Of a stretch of DNA of 30,005 bases, positions 6,433 to 14,533 are shown one piece after another. Each line of letters opens with the position of its first letter. Position 1 is the stretch's first letter. The notes under the pieces are model-generated. The model saw nothing but the letters and a program-made list of their open reading frames with translations, did no database searches and had not been told where the DNA came from. The translations under genes were made by a program, and so were the position numbers. Source of the DNA: a virus; the IMG/VR virus record IMGVR_UViG_3300042453_004988, positions 1-30,005 of that record; one strand, 5' to 3'.

Positions 6433-7635
6433 TTAATATCTACTTTTTCTTTCAATAATGATTGCTGGGCGTTTGCTAGCGTATGCTCCTTTAAACGCTT
6501 TTAATACATCTACTCCAGTTACAGGATCCATTACCGGAAATTCAACTAATGTTTTTAATACATTTGTAAAATCTTGATGGTGTGTAGGTCCTGAATAGAA
6601 TGGACCACCAAAAGCTTCTACTGCTCTAATTATAATTGGTACTTTATATTCGCCGTGAGAAATACGTTCAATTTTATCAATATGATTTCCAATAGCATCC
6701 ATTGCTACTAACATAAAATCATGTCTTTCAAAATATAATACCGGAGTAAATCCTTCAAAGGACATTCCTATAGCCAAACCTGACATAAGATTTTCAGCCA
6801 CTGGGGTTTCTAATTTTTGGTCATTAGAAACATTTTTTAATGTGCCCATAGCATCACCTCGAGCAACATTATAACCAATGAATATAGCACCTTCTTTACC
6901 TAATTCAGTCATAGCTTGATTCATTGCTTCTTTATAACTAATATCCATTCCATCTAACTCTTCAAATTTAGGATATTCAAAAGGAGTTAATAATGGGAAA
7001 TATTCTTCATCTGTTTTCTTTGTAGTCTTAGATAAATCAATCATTCCAGGTTTACGACAATGAGGATAAGTAATATCATAATGATATTTAATAACTGAAG
7101 GTGAATTCCATGAATAATTAGCTGTTTTGCCCCATCTTTCGTCATTTGTAGCTTCAACTGAGCGATTATTATTTTCAATAATAAATTTACATGGTAAATC
7201 AAATCCATCAACATAACGGATAGCTTCATATGTATGTCCATTATCTTCAGTTCCATCACCAATAAAACACCATACTTTTTTATCTGATCCTTTACGTTTT
7301 AATGCCCAAGCTATACCTGCAGCGATTGCCGGAGTACCACCAATTATAGCTGAACAGAAAAAATTACGTTTACGGTCATATATAAACATACTACGACCAT
7401 CTAAAATTCTTTGTTCTACTACTTCTGGAGGTATTCCATGAAGTAAAGCGTGGTAATGACTTCTATGGTTAGATATAACATAATCTCCTTCTTTAATATT
7501 TTTAAAGATTTCAATCAATTCATCTTCATTACCTCCTGATAAGTGAAATAAAAAGGGTAATTTATTGTCTAAATACAAATCCCCAATTCGATCTTCGAAA
7601 GCAATAAGCTCTTCTTTAGTCCAAGTTTTTCTCAT
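6433..7635 (-). CDS. Compact thiamine-diphosphate enzyme: fused E1-alpha/E1-beta-like (transketolase-type order)
   Basis: This 400-aa protein joins two ThDP-fold domains. Residues 55-200 match E1-alpha of 2-oxoacid dehydrogenases, with HRSHYHALLHG (53-67), GGTPAIAAGIAWALK and the ThDP/Mg signature GDG (126-128) to ENNNRS (154-159). Residues 275-400 match E1-beta, with TPVAENLMSGLAIG, whose E281 is the expected cofactor-activating Glu, FERHDFMLVAMDAIGNHIDK, and GPTHHQDF (349-356). The protein ends at IIIERKSRY, where E1-beta normally continues with a C-terminal domain of about 120 residues. It is thus a minimal PP-Pyr unit. With no E2/E3 nearby and a sugar kinase and alcohol dehydrogenase as neighbours, it more likely makes an unusual sugar or polyol than an acyl-CoA. 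Confidence 0.8.
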   Translation of the reverse strand: MRKTWTKEELIAFEDRIGDLYLDNKLPFLFHLSGGNEDELIEIFKNIKEGDYVISNHRSHYHALLHGIPPEVVEQRILDGRSMFIYDRKRNFFCSAIIGGTPAIAAGIAWALKRKGSDKKVWCFIGDGTEDNGHTYEAIRYVDGFDLPCKFIIENNNRSVEATNDERWGKTANYSWNSPSVIKYHYDITYPHCRKPGMIDLSKTTKKTDEEYFPLLTPFEYPKFEELDGMDISYKEAMNQAMTELGKEGAIFIGYNVARGDAMGTLKNVSNDQKLETPVAENLMSGLAIGMSFEGFTPVLYFERHDFMLVAMDAIGNHIDKIERISHGEYKVPIIIRAVEAFGGPFYSGPTHHQDFTNVLKTLVEFPVMDPVTGVDVLKAFKGAYASKRPAIIIERKSRY

Positions 7636-7639
7636 TTTT

Positions 7640-8653
7640 TTATTTATTTACATTAATTATAATTCTTCCTGCTTTTCCTGATTTTAATAAACTAAAGGCT
7701 TCGTTTATATTATCAATATCAAATCGATGTGTGATAATTTTACTTATATCTAATAAACCAGCATTATATAAATTTAAATATCGTGGAATATCATCTACAG
7801 GTGACGTCATTCCACCTTGAGTTGCTTTAATAGTTTGTCCGGTTCCGTTAAATAATTTATTTGCATTTGGTATAATAACATCTTGACCTGGTTTAGGTTG
7901 TCCTACTAATATTAATTTACCTTTTCCGGATAATAAAGAAATAGCATAGTTGATTGCTTTATCATTTCCTGTTGTATCAATAATAACATCAAATTTTTGA
8001 TCAGTAACTTCAGTAGTTGAATTTATAAAATGAGTTGCACCTACGGATAAGCATAAATCTCGTTTTTCTTCAATTATATCCATAGCTACAATGGGATATG
8101 CACTTACTAATTTAGCACCTTGAATTAAATTTAATCCAACACCTCCTGCTCCTATAATTAAAATACTTTCACCTACTTTAACGTTAGCTTCATTAGTTAT
8201 AACTCCTAATGCTGTTGTTAATCCACATCCTAATAAAGCACATAATTCTTCAGGAGTATCTTGAGGGACAGAAGTTAATCTATTTTCAGATACAATTGAA
8301 TATTCACTTAAAGTTGTAACTTTTCCACTTGACATTTCTTTTCCATCATAGATGTATTTTGGAAAAGGGGCTTCAATTCCATCTCCTTTTCTCCAATGCA
8401 TTACTACTTTATCTCCTACTTTTACAGTAGCTACCCCAGCACCTACTTCTTGAACAATTCCACAACCTTCATGTCCCATTAAATGAGGTAAGAAGTTAGC
8501 ATTACCTTTAAGACCTGCAATTTCTTGTAATTGGGCCCCACATAGTCCACTTACTATGTTTTTAACTAAAACCTGGCCGTATTGGAGAGGTGTTAATTCT
8601 ACGTTATCTACAGCTAAATCACTGTTTAATTTTTTTAAAATTACTGCTTTCAT
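7640..8653 (-). CDS. Zinc-type alcohol dehydrogenase (MDR superfamily)
   Basis: The 337-aa length is normal for the medium-chain dehydrogenase/reductase family. The N-terminal GroES-like domain has GLCGAQ (catalytic-zinc Cys, about residue 38) and MGHEGCGIVQEVGAGV (His-Glu, about 60). GCGLTTALG (about 143) supplies the second zinc Cys. The Rossmann motif is IIGAGGVGLNLIQGAKL (about 166-182), followed by an Asp at the end of the second strand (VAMDI), which suggests NAD rather than NADP. The loop that usually holds four structural-zinc cysteines (around HWRKGDGIEAPFP) has none. It lies four bases before the ThDP enzyme in the transcript; the two may act in sequence on a sugar or polyol. Confidence 0.85.
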   Translation of the reverse strand: MKAVILKKLNSDLAVDNVELTPLQYGQVLVKNIVSGLCGAQLQEIAGLKGNANFLPHLMGHEGCGIVQEVGAGVATVKVGDKVVMHWRKGDGIEAPFPKYIYDGKEMSSGKVTTLSEYSIVSENRLTSVPQDTPEELCALLGCGLTTALGVITNEANVKVGESILIIGAGGVGLNLIQGAKLVSAYPIVAMDIIEEKRDLCLSVGATHFINSTTEVTDQKFDVIIDTTGNDKAINYAISLLSGKGKLILVGQPKPGQDVIIPNANKLFNGTGQTIKATQGGMTSPVDDIPRYLNLYNAGLLDISKIITHRFDIDNINEAFSLLKSGKAGRIIINVNK

Positions 8654-9454
8654 TTATATTTGTATTATATTTTCGTTATTATTATGAAAATGACATATTC
8701 CTTCAATCATTATATTTTTATGACTTGGATCATGTATCTCTTGTTCATATACCCATTTTAATAAGGTACGATATTTTTTTAAAGAAACCAAATGTTCTTT
8801 AATTAGATTATTTCTTTTAACACATTGTTTTAAAAAATCTTCACAACTCCATCCTTGTATATATTCCCATATCCGTCCATTATATTCAGGAAGTTTAGAA
8901 ATTATTTCAAAAGTAGAATTTATATATTCTTTATTATTCAAATAATCTATTTTTGATGTGTTTATTATATAAAAATTAGTTTGAGGATAAAAATCTTCAT
9001 TAATTATTTTATCAAAATCAAAATTATAATTAACCATACCACCCCATCCTATTCCATTCATATAGTAAAAATCAGCTTCATTTATTTGTTGTTCTAAAAT
9101 TAATTCTTGAACAATAATATCGTTTGCTGATTTGCATATCCAATCAATGTTATTGGCTTTACAATAATCAATAATAGCATTATCATTATCGGCTGCTCCA
9201 AAACTATGTCCTCTACTTATACCTGTATCGATATGGATAGAATCAGAAAAATATTTTTTCCAAGTATTTTCTAATTGAAGTCTTAATTCCGGATCATTAC
9301 TAATATATGTTGTAGAAGTAATAATATTAATAAATTCTTTTAAAACTGGGAGGTTATAAATGATATATTGTTCTAAACGATTGATATCTTCTAGGGTACT
9401 TATATAACCTACAGAACCATAATAGCTTTTATTTATAATATCTTTTAAAATCAT
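8654..9454 (-). CDS. Putative glycosyltransferase of GT-A character (266 aa)
   Basis: No family matches cleanly. The region ISRGHSFGAADNDNAIIDYC (about residues 78-98) followed by NIDWICKSANDIIV looks like the nucleotide-binding part of a GT-A fold, where a helix precedes a hydrophobic strand ending in an acidic pair. A Tyr/Asn-rich middle and a WEYIQGWSCEDFLKQ segment follow. The gene overlaps the GT2 gene upstream by 4 bases and ends next to the alcohol dehydrogenase, so its setting is strictly glycan synthesis. I call it by context plus weak motif similarity. Other sugar-binding roles remain possible. Confidence 0.5.
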   Translation of the reverse strand: MILKDIINKSYYGSVGYISTLEDINRLEQYIIYNLPVLKEFINIITSTTYISNDPELRLQLENTWKKYFSDSIHIDTGISRGHSFGAADNDNAIIDYCKANNIDWICKSANDIIVQELILEQQINEADFYYMNGIGWGGMVNYNFDFDKIINEDFYPQTNFYIINTSKIDYLNNKEYINSTFEIISKLPEYNGRIWEYIQGWSCEDFLKQCVKRNNLIKEHLVSLKKYRTLLKWVYEQEIHDPSHKNIMIEGICHFHNNNENIIQI

Positions 9455-10083
9455 AATGTATTATAAAAGTTATTTTGTCGTTCTTGTCTATCAATTGTTT
9501 TAGGATGAATTAAATAACAATCTTCAAAACCCATATCTAAAGGTAAAGCTGAGTATGTTTTAAATCCATCTAAACGTTCATGAACTTTATTTATCCATTT
9601 TATTTCAGGTATATTTTTCCAAACACGCCATTGGTAATCCGGAAAATTAATCCATCCATTCTCATTTACTCTCCATCCCCATTTATTAATATGTTCTTGA
9701 GTTAAACCTTCTACAGTATTTACTCTTGGAATTAAATAAACTTCATTGTCAGGGTTAGCTTCTAATAATTGAGGTAATATTTCAATAAGCATAGAGGAAG
9801 GTACCTCATCAGCATCTATTTGAAATATATAGTCCTTAGTACATAGTGATGTTAATTTATTTTTAAATGAAGCGAAGTCATTATTAAACAGTACTCCAGC
9901 CCATTTAAAGTTTGGAGTACCAGTTAATGATGATATATAATTTTCAACTTCAGGAGTACCATTTTTAGTATCAATTAATACTACTACTTCATCGTCTTTA
10001 GATATATTTTTAAATAATACGTCTAATAAACGTTTTATTTCTTCTATTTCGTTACATACTGTAATTGCATAACTAATTGCCAT
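9451..10083 (-). CDS. Family 2 glycosyltransferase, WaaE/KdtX-like
   Basis: The protein has 210 aa. It opens with SYAITVCNEIEEIKRLLDVL, a GT2 start in which the nucleotide-sugar loop follows ITVCNE. The metal motif is FQIDADEVPS (about residues 88-97). WRVWKNIPEIKWINKVHERL (about 150-170) corresponds to the conserved R.w.....i.W...vHE segment of short, core-modifying enzymes such as WaaE. No transmembrane segment is visible. It overlaps the downstream gene by 4 bases (ATGA) and is separated by 37 bases from the zinc-ribbon gene. Donor and acceptor are unknown. Confidence 0.8.
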   Translation of the reverse strand: MAISYAITVCNEIEEIKRLLDVLFKNISKDDEVVVLIDTKNGTPEVENYISSLTGTPNFKWAGVLFNNDFASFKNKLTSLCTKDYIFQIDADEVPSSMLIEILPQLLEANPDNEVYLIPRVNTVEGLTQEHINKWGWRVNENGWINFPDYQWRVWKNIPEIKWINKVHERLDGFKTYSALPLDMGFEDCYLIHPKTIDRQERQNNFYNTL

Positions 10084-10120
10084 AATATTAAATGTACGAT
10101 TAATTTTTTATTTATCCAAG

Positions 10121-10588
10121 TTATTCTGGAAGTACTCCTATATAACTTAGAGCATCCATATATTCTTTTTCTTCAAAATGTTTAATAGTAGTCATATCCA
10201 TTCTCCATTCATAATATTGGCCTTCTTTTCCTTTAATTGGATATTTTTCTTTTTCTTCTTCTGTTACAGGAACAGCTTTAACTGCTGACCATTTCCAATT
10301 AGTTGCTTCATTCCCATTAACAAATACCATACCTTGTTGAGGTAAATTTACAGCTGAGGGCATCCATATTTTACCTTCTGAATCAGTATAAAATAAAGCT
10401 TTATAAATTTCAGGTAATATTTCTTTTTGTTCGTTATAAAATTGTTCTCCTTCTTTCATTAATGAGTTTGTAGTAAAACCACAACCCATACAGTGGTGTG
10501 TTTTAATAACACCACCATCAGTTGTAGGAATTTCATTTACAAAACAAGCATCTGAGCTGCAACGATCACATATTGTTAATTTATCCAT
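10121..10588 (-). CDS. Zinc-ribbon protein (155 aa)
   Basis: Residues 7-10 (CDRC) and 33-36 (CMGC) form a two-knuckle zinc ribbon in the first 40 residues, with HHCMGCGFTTNSLM as the second knuckle. The rest is Trp/Tyr/Glu-rich (IWMPSAVNLPQQGMVFVNGN, NWKWSAVKAVPV) and looks like a small beta-rich domain. I do not recognise a named family. It overlaps the GT4 gene upstream by 8 bases and so is embedded in the glycan module, but nothing in it points to a sugar reaction. A structural or protein-interaction role is as likely. Confidence 0.6.
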   Translation of the reverse strand: MDKLTICDRCSSDACFVNEIPTTDGGVIKTHHCMGCGFTTNSLMKEGEQFYNEQKEILPEIYKALFYTDSEGKIWMPSAVNLPQQGMVFVNGNEATNWKWSAVKAVPVTEEEKEKYPIKGKEGQYYEWRMDMTTIKHFEEKEYMDALSYIGVLPE

Positions 10589-11885
10589 TTGTTGTTTTAT
10601 TTAGTTTTGGTAATTCAATTTTTTTAAGTTGAGGTAATTTTAAAGCTATTTCTTTAGGAAATTCAGGAATATATTGATTAAATAAACGATCAATATCATT
10701 CTTCATTTCGTCCCAGTTAAATTTTTGTTTACTTCTATAAGCTTGACGTTTAGCTCCTTCAGTATAATTTTTATAATTTTCAAATATATCTTTTAAATAA
10801 TGACCTATTTGACTTTGATCTGGAGAAAACCATTGGCTATCCCTAAGTAAAAAATCATTTGCTGCACTTGGATGAACATTAGTTAATTGACCATCTAACA
10901 TTATATTAAATTCTTTTTCTAAAAAATCAGTATGTCCACTCCAATTTGTAGTTAATATTGGTTTTCTAACTAAACTAAATTCAAGTAATGGGCGTCCATA
11001 ACCTTCACCTTTAGTTAAATTAACCATTGCTTTTACTTTAGAATGATTATATAATTCATTCATTTCTTCATCTGAAAAATCTCCTAATAAAAGATAAATA
11101 TTTGGTAAATCTTTAGAATTAACTGTTTTCTTAATCATTTTAATACGTTTAAGAATTTCTTCTCTATCAACGTATGATGAACCGGCTAGCGCTGTTTTTA
11201 ATATTAAGGCCGGTTTCTTCGATTTATTTTTAAACGTCTCATAGAATGCTTTAATTAATAAACCAACGTTTTTTCTATCCTCACCTAGATCCCCTTGAAT
11301 CCAGTGTCCTACAAATAAGTAAGCAAAATCTTCTTTAATTGAATTTAAATCAATTGTTTTAATTTGATTTTGTTCTATTATTTTATAGATATTAGTATCA
11401 GCTCCTTCAAATAGTACTTCAACTGGTTTTTGCAATTCAACCATACCTTCAAGTTGGTTAGTTTGTTTATTACGTTTTTCAAATTTACTATCTTCAAATA
11501 CTTTTTTAGAATGTTTAGATGAAACTAAAGTTAGATTCATTCTATTTACACCTTCAATCCATTCAGGAGCACAAATAGTAGTTTCAATACCTGCTGTAAC
11601 ACCAATATTATATTTTCCTACTGGTTGGAACTCATTTGGAACTGTAATTTGCATCCAAATTTCTGGTTGTTTAGGTAATTGAGGTTGGTTTAAATTATAA
11701 TTGTATAAAAAAGACCATTCAGGATTGTCTTTACAAAATCCCCAAGCTGTTTGTCCCCAACGTTGAGGAATTAATTTTACATCATATTTGTTAGATTGTA
11801 TAATAGCTTTAATAACGTCTCTTGAACGAGCCCCATAACCTGAATATGTGTCGTAAGGTGATGATATGATAAATAATGGTTTCAT
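10581..11885 (-). CDS. Family 4 glycosyltransferase (GT-B), 434 aa
   Basis: The N-terminal Rossmann-like domain begins LFIISSPYDTYSGYGARSRD, where the glycine-rich SGYGARS is the usual acceptor-side loop. A long linker leads to the C-terminal donor domain with FAYLFVGHWIQGDLGEDRKN, then LTKGEGYGRPLLEFSLVRKP and TTNWSGHTDFL. The E-x7-E pattern (E of KGEG to E of LLEF) is the conserved donor-phosphate/ribose site of GT4. The enzyme is retaining in known family members. It is the second of two adjacent GT4 genes (the upstream one ends immediately before its start), suggesting sequential additions to one glycan. Confidence 0.85.
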   Translation of the reverse strand: MKPLFIISSPYDTYSGYGARSRDVIKAIIQSNKYDVKLIPQRWGQTAWGFCKDNPEWSFLYNYNLNQPQLPKQPEIWMQITVPNEFQPVGKYNIGVTAGIETTICAPEWIEGVNRMNLTLVSSKHSKKVFEDSKFEKRNKQTNQLEGMVELQKPVEVLFEGADTNIYKIIEQNQIKTIDLNSIKEDFAYLFVGHWIQGDLGEDRKNVGLLIKAFYETFKNKSKKPALILKTALAGSSYVDREEILKRIKMIKKTVNSKDLPNIYLLLGDFSDEEMNELYNHSKVKAMVNLTKGEGYGRPLLEFSLVRKPILTTNWSGHTDFLEKEFNIMLDGQLTNVHPSAANDFLLRDSQWFSPDQSQIGHYLKDIFENYKNYTEGAKRQAYRSKQKFNWDEMKNDIDRLFNQYIPEFPKEIALKLPQLKKIELPKLNKTTNG

Positions 11886-13319
11886 TTAGTATAACAATTT
11901 ATGGTTTATAACATTTGGTTTTATTTCATTAGTATTAATTAATTCGTATTTTTCTCTTGGTTTCCAAGTATTAAATAAAGTTGTAAAAGCTTCAATAACA
12001 CGTTTACCTTGCATTTTACCTGTAAAACCAGCTTCAGCACCTAATGCCCATTCTCTACCTTCTAATCCTCTACGTTTTAATTCTTCTCTACCTAATTTGT
12101 AAGCGTTCATAATTTGAACAGCTGCATCTTCAGCAGTACATCTATCATCCCAAATATAAGGGGTTGGAGGAGAACCTACAATTGATCTATTACTTGGAAA
12201 TACAGGAAATGCCCAGCTACCACATTCTTTAATTGTACCATTATGGTTTGAAGGAAAATCAGCATCAAAATCAACCCATCCACCATCAATAGAAAAACGC
12301 ATTTGATCTTGCATTCCACCTGTTACATTAGCAATAATTGGATTACCAGCTAAAATAGCTTCAGTTAAACTTAATCCCCATCCTTCATTTGATGTTAATA
12401 AAATTTGAGCATCCGTACAATTATATAACCAATTCATTTCCTGAGTACTGTATCGATTGGTAGAGAAATAAATGTTATATTGTTCTCCTTCTAATAATAA
12501 TTCTCTAACTGCTTCTAAATCGGTTCCATGTTCACTTACTATTTCAGTATGTAAAACAAAAGCACATTTTTTAGCCTGTTCAATAGGTAATTGATCTATA
12601 AACAATTTATAAGCTAACATAGTGTCAGGAATTTGTTTACGTCTAATATTTCTAGAGTTAAAGAATAAAACAAAATCATATTCTTTATTTCCAAATAATG
12701 CTTTTTTAAATTTAATTAATTCAGCATCATTTTTATCTAGTGGCTTCATTAATTCATGATTTAAACCATGAGGAACATATCTAATAACTTTATTTTTAGC
12801 TTTATCACCTAAAACTAATTTATTAATATTAACTGTTTGTTTTGAAATTCCCATTAATAAATCACAAGCATCATAATATGCTTTATTATAAAGAGGAGCA
12901 GGATAATCATCCCAAATATTCAAATATGCTATAGGAATATTTTTACGAATTTCATTTTCAATTTGGAAAATATGAATAAAATAACGAGGATCAGTAATTA
13001 ATAATATAGCATCTGGTTTTTCAAGATCAATAATGCTACGAATTAATTCTTGAGTTCCATAACCGTCTACAGGATAAACAAATACAGATGCATCCGTTAA
13101 ACCTGAGGTTTCATTAGTTGATTGGGATAGATCAAAACGTTTGCCAGCATCGGGATGTTTAATAGATCCACCTAAGCAAACCCAATTAAAATGTTGTGCT
13201 GTGTGTAAAACGATTTCTCTACCTACTGTAGCTACACCTGAGTGTACTCGAATATCGTCTGTAATTAGGAGAATTTTTTTCCTCTTCTCTGGAGGTAAAT
13301 ACATAAACTCTGAATTCAT
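11886..13319 (-). CDS. Family 4 glycosyltransferase (GT-B), 477 aa
   Basis: The N-terminus is KKILLITDDIRVHSGVATVG, a strand followed by the glycine-containing acceptor loop. The donor domain includes FDFVLFFNSRNIRRKQ-like strand and turn (FVLFFNSRNIRRKQIPDTML), then LTSNEGWGLSLTEAILAGNP and VTGGMQDQM. The E-x7-E motif runs from the Glu of SNEG to the Glu of LTEA. This is a classic GT4 signature. The protein is somewhat longer than usual, with an extra Trp-rich segment (about residues 365-400) before the C-terminal helix. It is the first gene of the glycan module and follows the RHH gene by 22 bases. Confidence 0.85.
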   Translation of the reverse strand: MNSEFMYLPPEKRKKILLITDDIRVHSGVATVGREIVLHTAQHFNWVCLGGSIKHPDAGKRFDLSQSTNETSGLTDASVFVYPVDGYGTQELIRSIIDLEKPDAILLITDPRYFIHIFQIENEIRKNIPIAYLNIWDDYPAPLYNKAYYDACDLLMGISKQTVNINKLVLGDKAKNKVIRYVPHGLNHELMKPLDKNDAELIKFKKALFGNKEYDFVLFFNSRNIRRKQIPDTMLAYKLFIDQLPIEQAKKCAFVLHTEIVSEHGTDLEAVRELLLEGEQYNIYFSTNRYSTQEMNWLYNCTDAQILLTSNEGWGLSLTEAILAGNPIIANVTGGMQDQMRFSIDGGWVDFDADFPSNHNGTIKECGSWAFPVFPSNRSIVGSPPTPYIWDDRCTAEDAAVQIMNAYKLGREELKRRGLEGREWALGAEAGFTGKMQGKRVIEAFTTLFNTWKPREKYELINTNEIKPNVINHKLLY

Positions 13320-13341
13320 ATAACTATTTTAGTGTTTTTAA

Positions 13342-13533
13342 TTAATCTTTTGTATCTATATTGTTGTGATTGTGAATTTGTTTTCTAAAATTCTCATCAG
13401 TAAGATACAAATGAATAGTGCGGTCGGCAAGTTTTTGCAAGGAAAATTTGTACTTAACACAAGCGATTTTAAAACTCTCGAATAACTCGCTCTGTACCTT
13501 TACAGAGGTCAATGTCATGTCTTTTTTGCTCAT
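13342..13533 (-). CDS. Ribbon-helix-helix-like small protein (63 aa)
   Basis: The LTSVKVQSELFESFKIACVK segment gives a short strand followed by a helix; YKFSLQKLADRTIHLYLTDE gives a second helix after a turn. This is the layout of MetJ/Arc/ParD-type DNA-binding dimers, in which the strand residues read the major groove. Length (63 aa) fits. It sits between the replication/nuclease genes and the glycan module and is preceded by a 40-base gap with a promoter-like motif, so it may regulate this part of the genome. The target operator is not visible. The rest of the chain is a His/Asn-rich tail. Confidence 0.6.
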   Translation of the reverse strand: MSKKDMTLTSVKVQSELFESFKIACVKYKFSLQKLADRTIHLYLTDENFRKQIHNHNNIDTKD

Positions 13534-13554
13534 AAATTTAATTTTGTTATCGTA

Positions 13555-13563
13555 TATAAATAT
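13555..13563 (-). promoter_or_regulatory. ATATTTATA motif upstream of the RHH gene
   Basis: The 40-base gap between the nuclease gene and the RHH gene contains, on the minus strand, AATATATTTATATACG about 20 bases ahead of the ATG at 13533. The 9-mer ATATTTATA is shared with the gaps before 1234 and 19211. It may be a -10-like element, and this would be a natural place for a promoter of the RHH and glycan genes. The Bacteroidota -7 consensus TAnnTTTG is not present. Confidence 0.25.
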
Positions 13564-13573
13564 ATTAGGATTC

Positions 13574-14533
13574 TTATAAAGTCAAACCCTTATCGCAAAG
13601 TTCTTTCTTATCTTTAAAAGGACAAAATGAACAATTGTGCTTGCTTGGTTGGGGTTGGTAACTTTTATCTTTGTGAGTTCCATCTATATTAAATACTTCT
13701 TCGATAAATTCTTTTACAGCGCTTGTCGCTTTATTCAATTTTACTTTACCGCTTGCTGGTTCAAATATTTGAACTCGTCTAATAGGGAAATCACTTACTT
13801 CAGGTACCTTTCGTTTAACTATAAAAAATTCTACTTCAATATTGTCAATAGGGATATTATATAATTGGCTGAAATATTGTTTGTATAATATTAATTGGAA
13901 TTGTTTATCTTCGTCTTTTTTGTTTATATCACTCCAACCACGAGTTGATGTTTTAATATCAATAATTTTAATTTTATTTGTTGGTTCATGATATAAAACT
14001 AAGTCTAAATAACCTTTATAAATTGTATTTTTGTATGTTGGGTTAGGAGTTAATTGAATAGGTAATTCACAACCTACTAAACTCCATTCCTTTTTACTAA
14101 AATAAGTATTTCTTTTTTTCTTAATATATTTTAAAATTTCAACCCCGTCGTTGTAAAATTCTCTCAATTCACTAGGGTTACTGAAATGTACTTTTTTATT
14201 ATCCTCATAACTTTTTCTATAAATTTCACCTAATTTATCTTCAAAATAAGTTTCTAAATCAATTCGATCAGCTTCGGCAGCACTTACTTCATATAGTGTA
14301 GTTATATAATGTTGTAATGTTTCATGTAATGCTGTACCAAACGTCATATGAATAGACTGTTCTGAGGTGTAATGTCCATCTTTGTATTGTAAAGACCATT
14401 TACGAGGACAACTACGGAATACAGACAACTGACTAAATGATATCGGTTTTTGATATGCATATTCAATTGGTAAAAAAGTACGTTGTCTAACTTCTTTTAT
14501 TATTGCGGGTATAACCTTTTTCTTTTTACTCAA
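13574..14533 (-). CDS. PD-(D/E)XK nuclease, Cas4/AddB-like with four Fe-S cysteines
   Basis: At 319 aa, it resembles the RecB-family single-strand exonucleases of the Cas4/AddB group. Key residues are C42 in RSCPRKWSLQY, GTALHE (H70), the core D177 in YKGYLDLVLY, IIDIKTS (D192 and K194), QFQLILYKQY (motif IV, about 211-220), and C301, C304 and C313 near the end (CSFCPFKDKKELC). C42 plus the last three cysteines is the expected 4Fe-4S cluster. The start is a TTG at 14531-14533 that overlaps the methyltransferase stop as TTGA. An in-frame stop lies two codons upstream, and the first Met would delete C42 and the first helix, so TTG must be used. Likely roles are recombination or end processing; no CRISPR is near. 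Confidence 0.85.
   Translation of the reverse strand: MSKKKKVIPAIIKEVRQRTFLPIEYAYQKPISFSQLSVFRSCPRKWSLQYKDGHYTSEQSIHMTFGTALHETLQHYITTLYEVSAAEADRIDLETYFEDKLGEIYRKSYEDNKKVHFSNPSELREFYNDGVEILKYIKKKRNTYFSKKEWSLVGCELPIQLTPNPTYKNTIYKGYLDLVLYHEPTNKIKIIDIKTSTRGWSDINKKDEDKQFQLILYKQYFSQLYNIPIDNIEVEFFIVKRKVPEVSDFPIRRVQIFEPASGKVKLNKATSAVKEFIEEVFNIDGTHKDKSYQPQPSKHNCSFCPFKDKKELCDKGLTL

Noticed and set aside
7041-7262. Minus-strand ORF of 73 aa inside the ThDP enzyme gene
   Set aside because: It is an alternative frame of a gene with intact cofactor motifs and has low-complexity Ile/Leu/Met composition.
8590-8802. Plus-strand ORF of 70 aa across the alcohol dehydrogenase start
   Set aside because: Antisense to two well-supported genes; hydrophobic sequence is what A/T-rich complement gives.
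13141-13323. Plus-strand ORF of 60 aa opposite the GT4 start
   Set aside because: Antisense shadow of the glycosyltransferase N-terminus, without an independent leader.
13637-13864. Plus-strand ORF of 75 aa opposite the nuclease gene
   Set aside because: Antisense to conserved Fe-S nuclease coding sequence.
13574-14533. Cas4 as part of a CRISPR system
   Set aside because: No repeats, Cas1 or Cas2 are present; the AddB/RecB-like phage nuclease reading is simpler.
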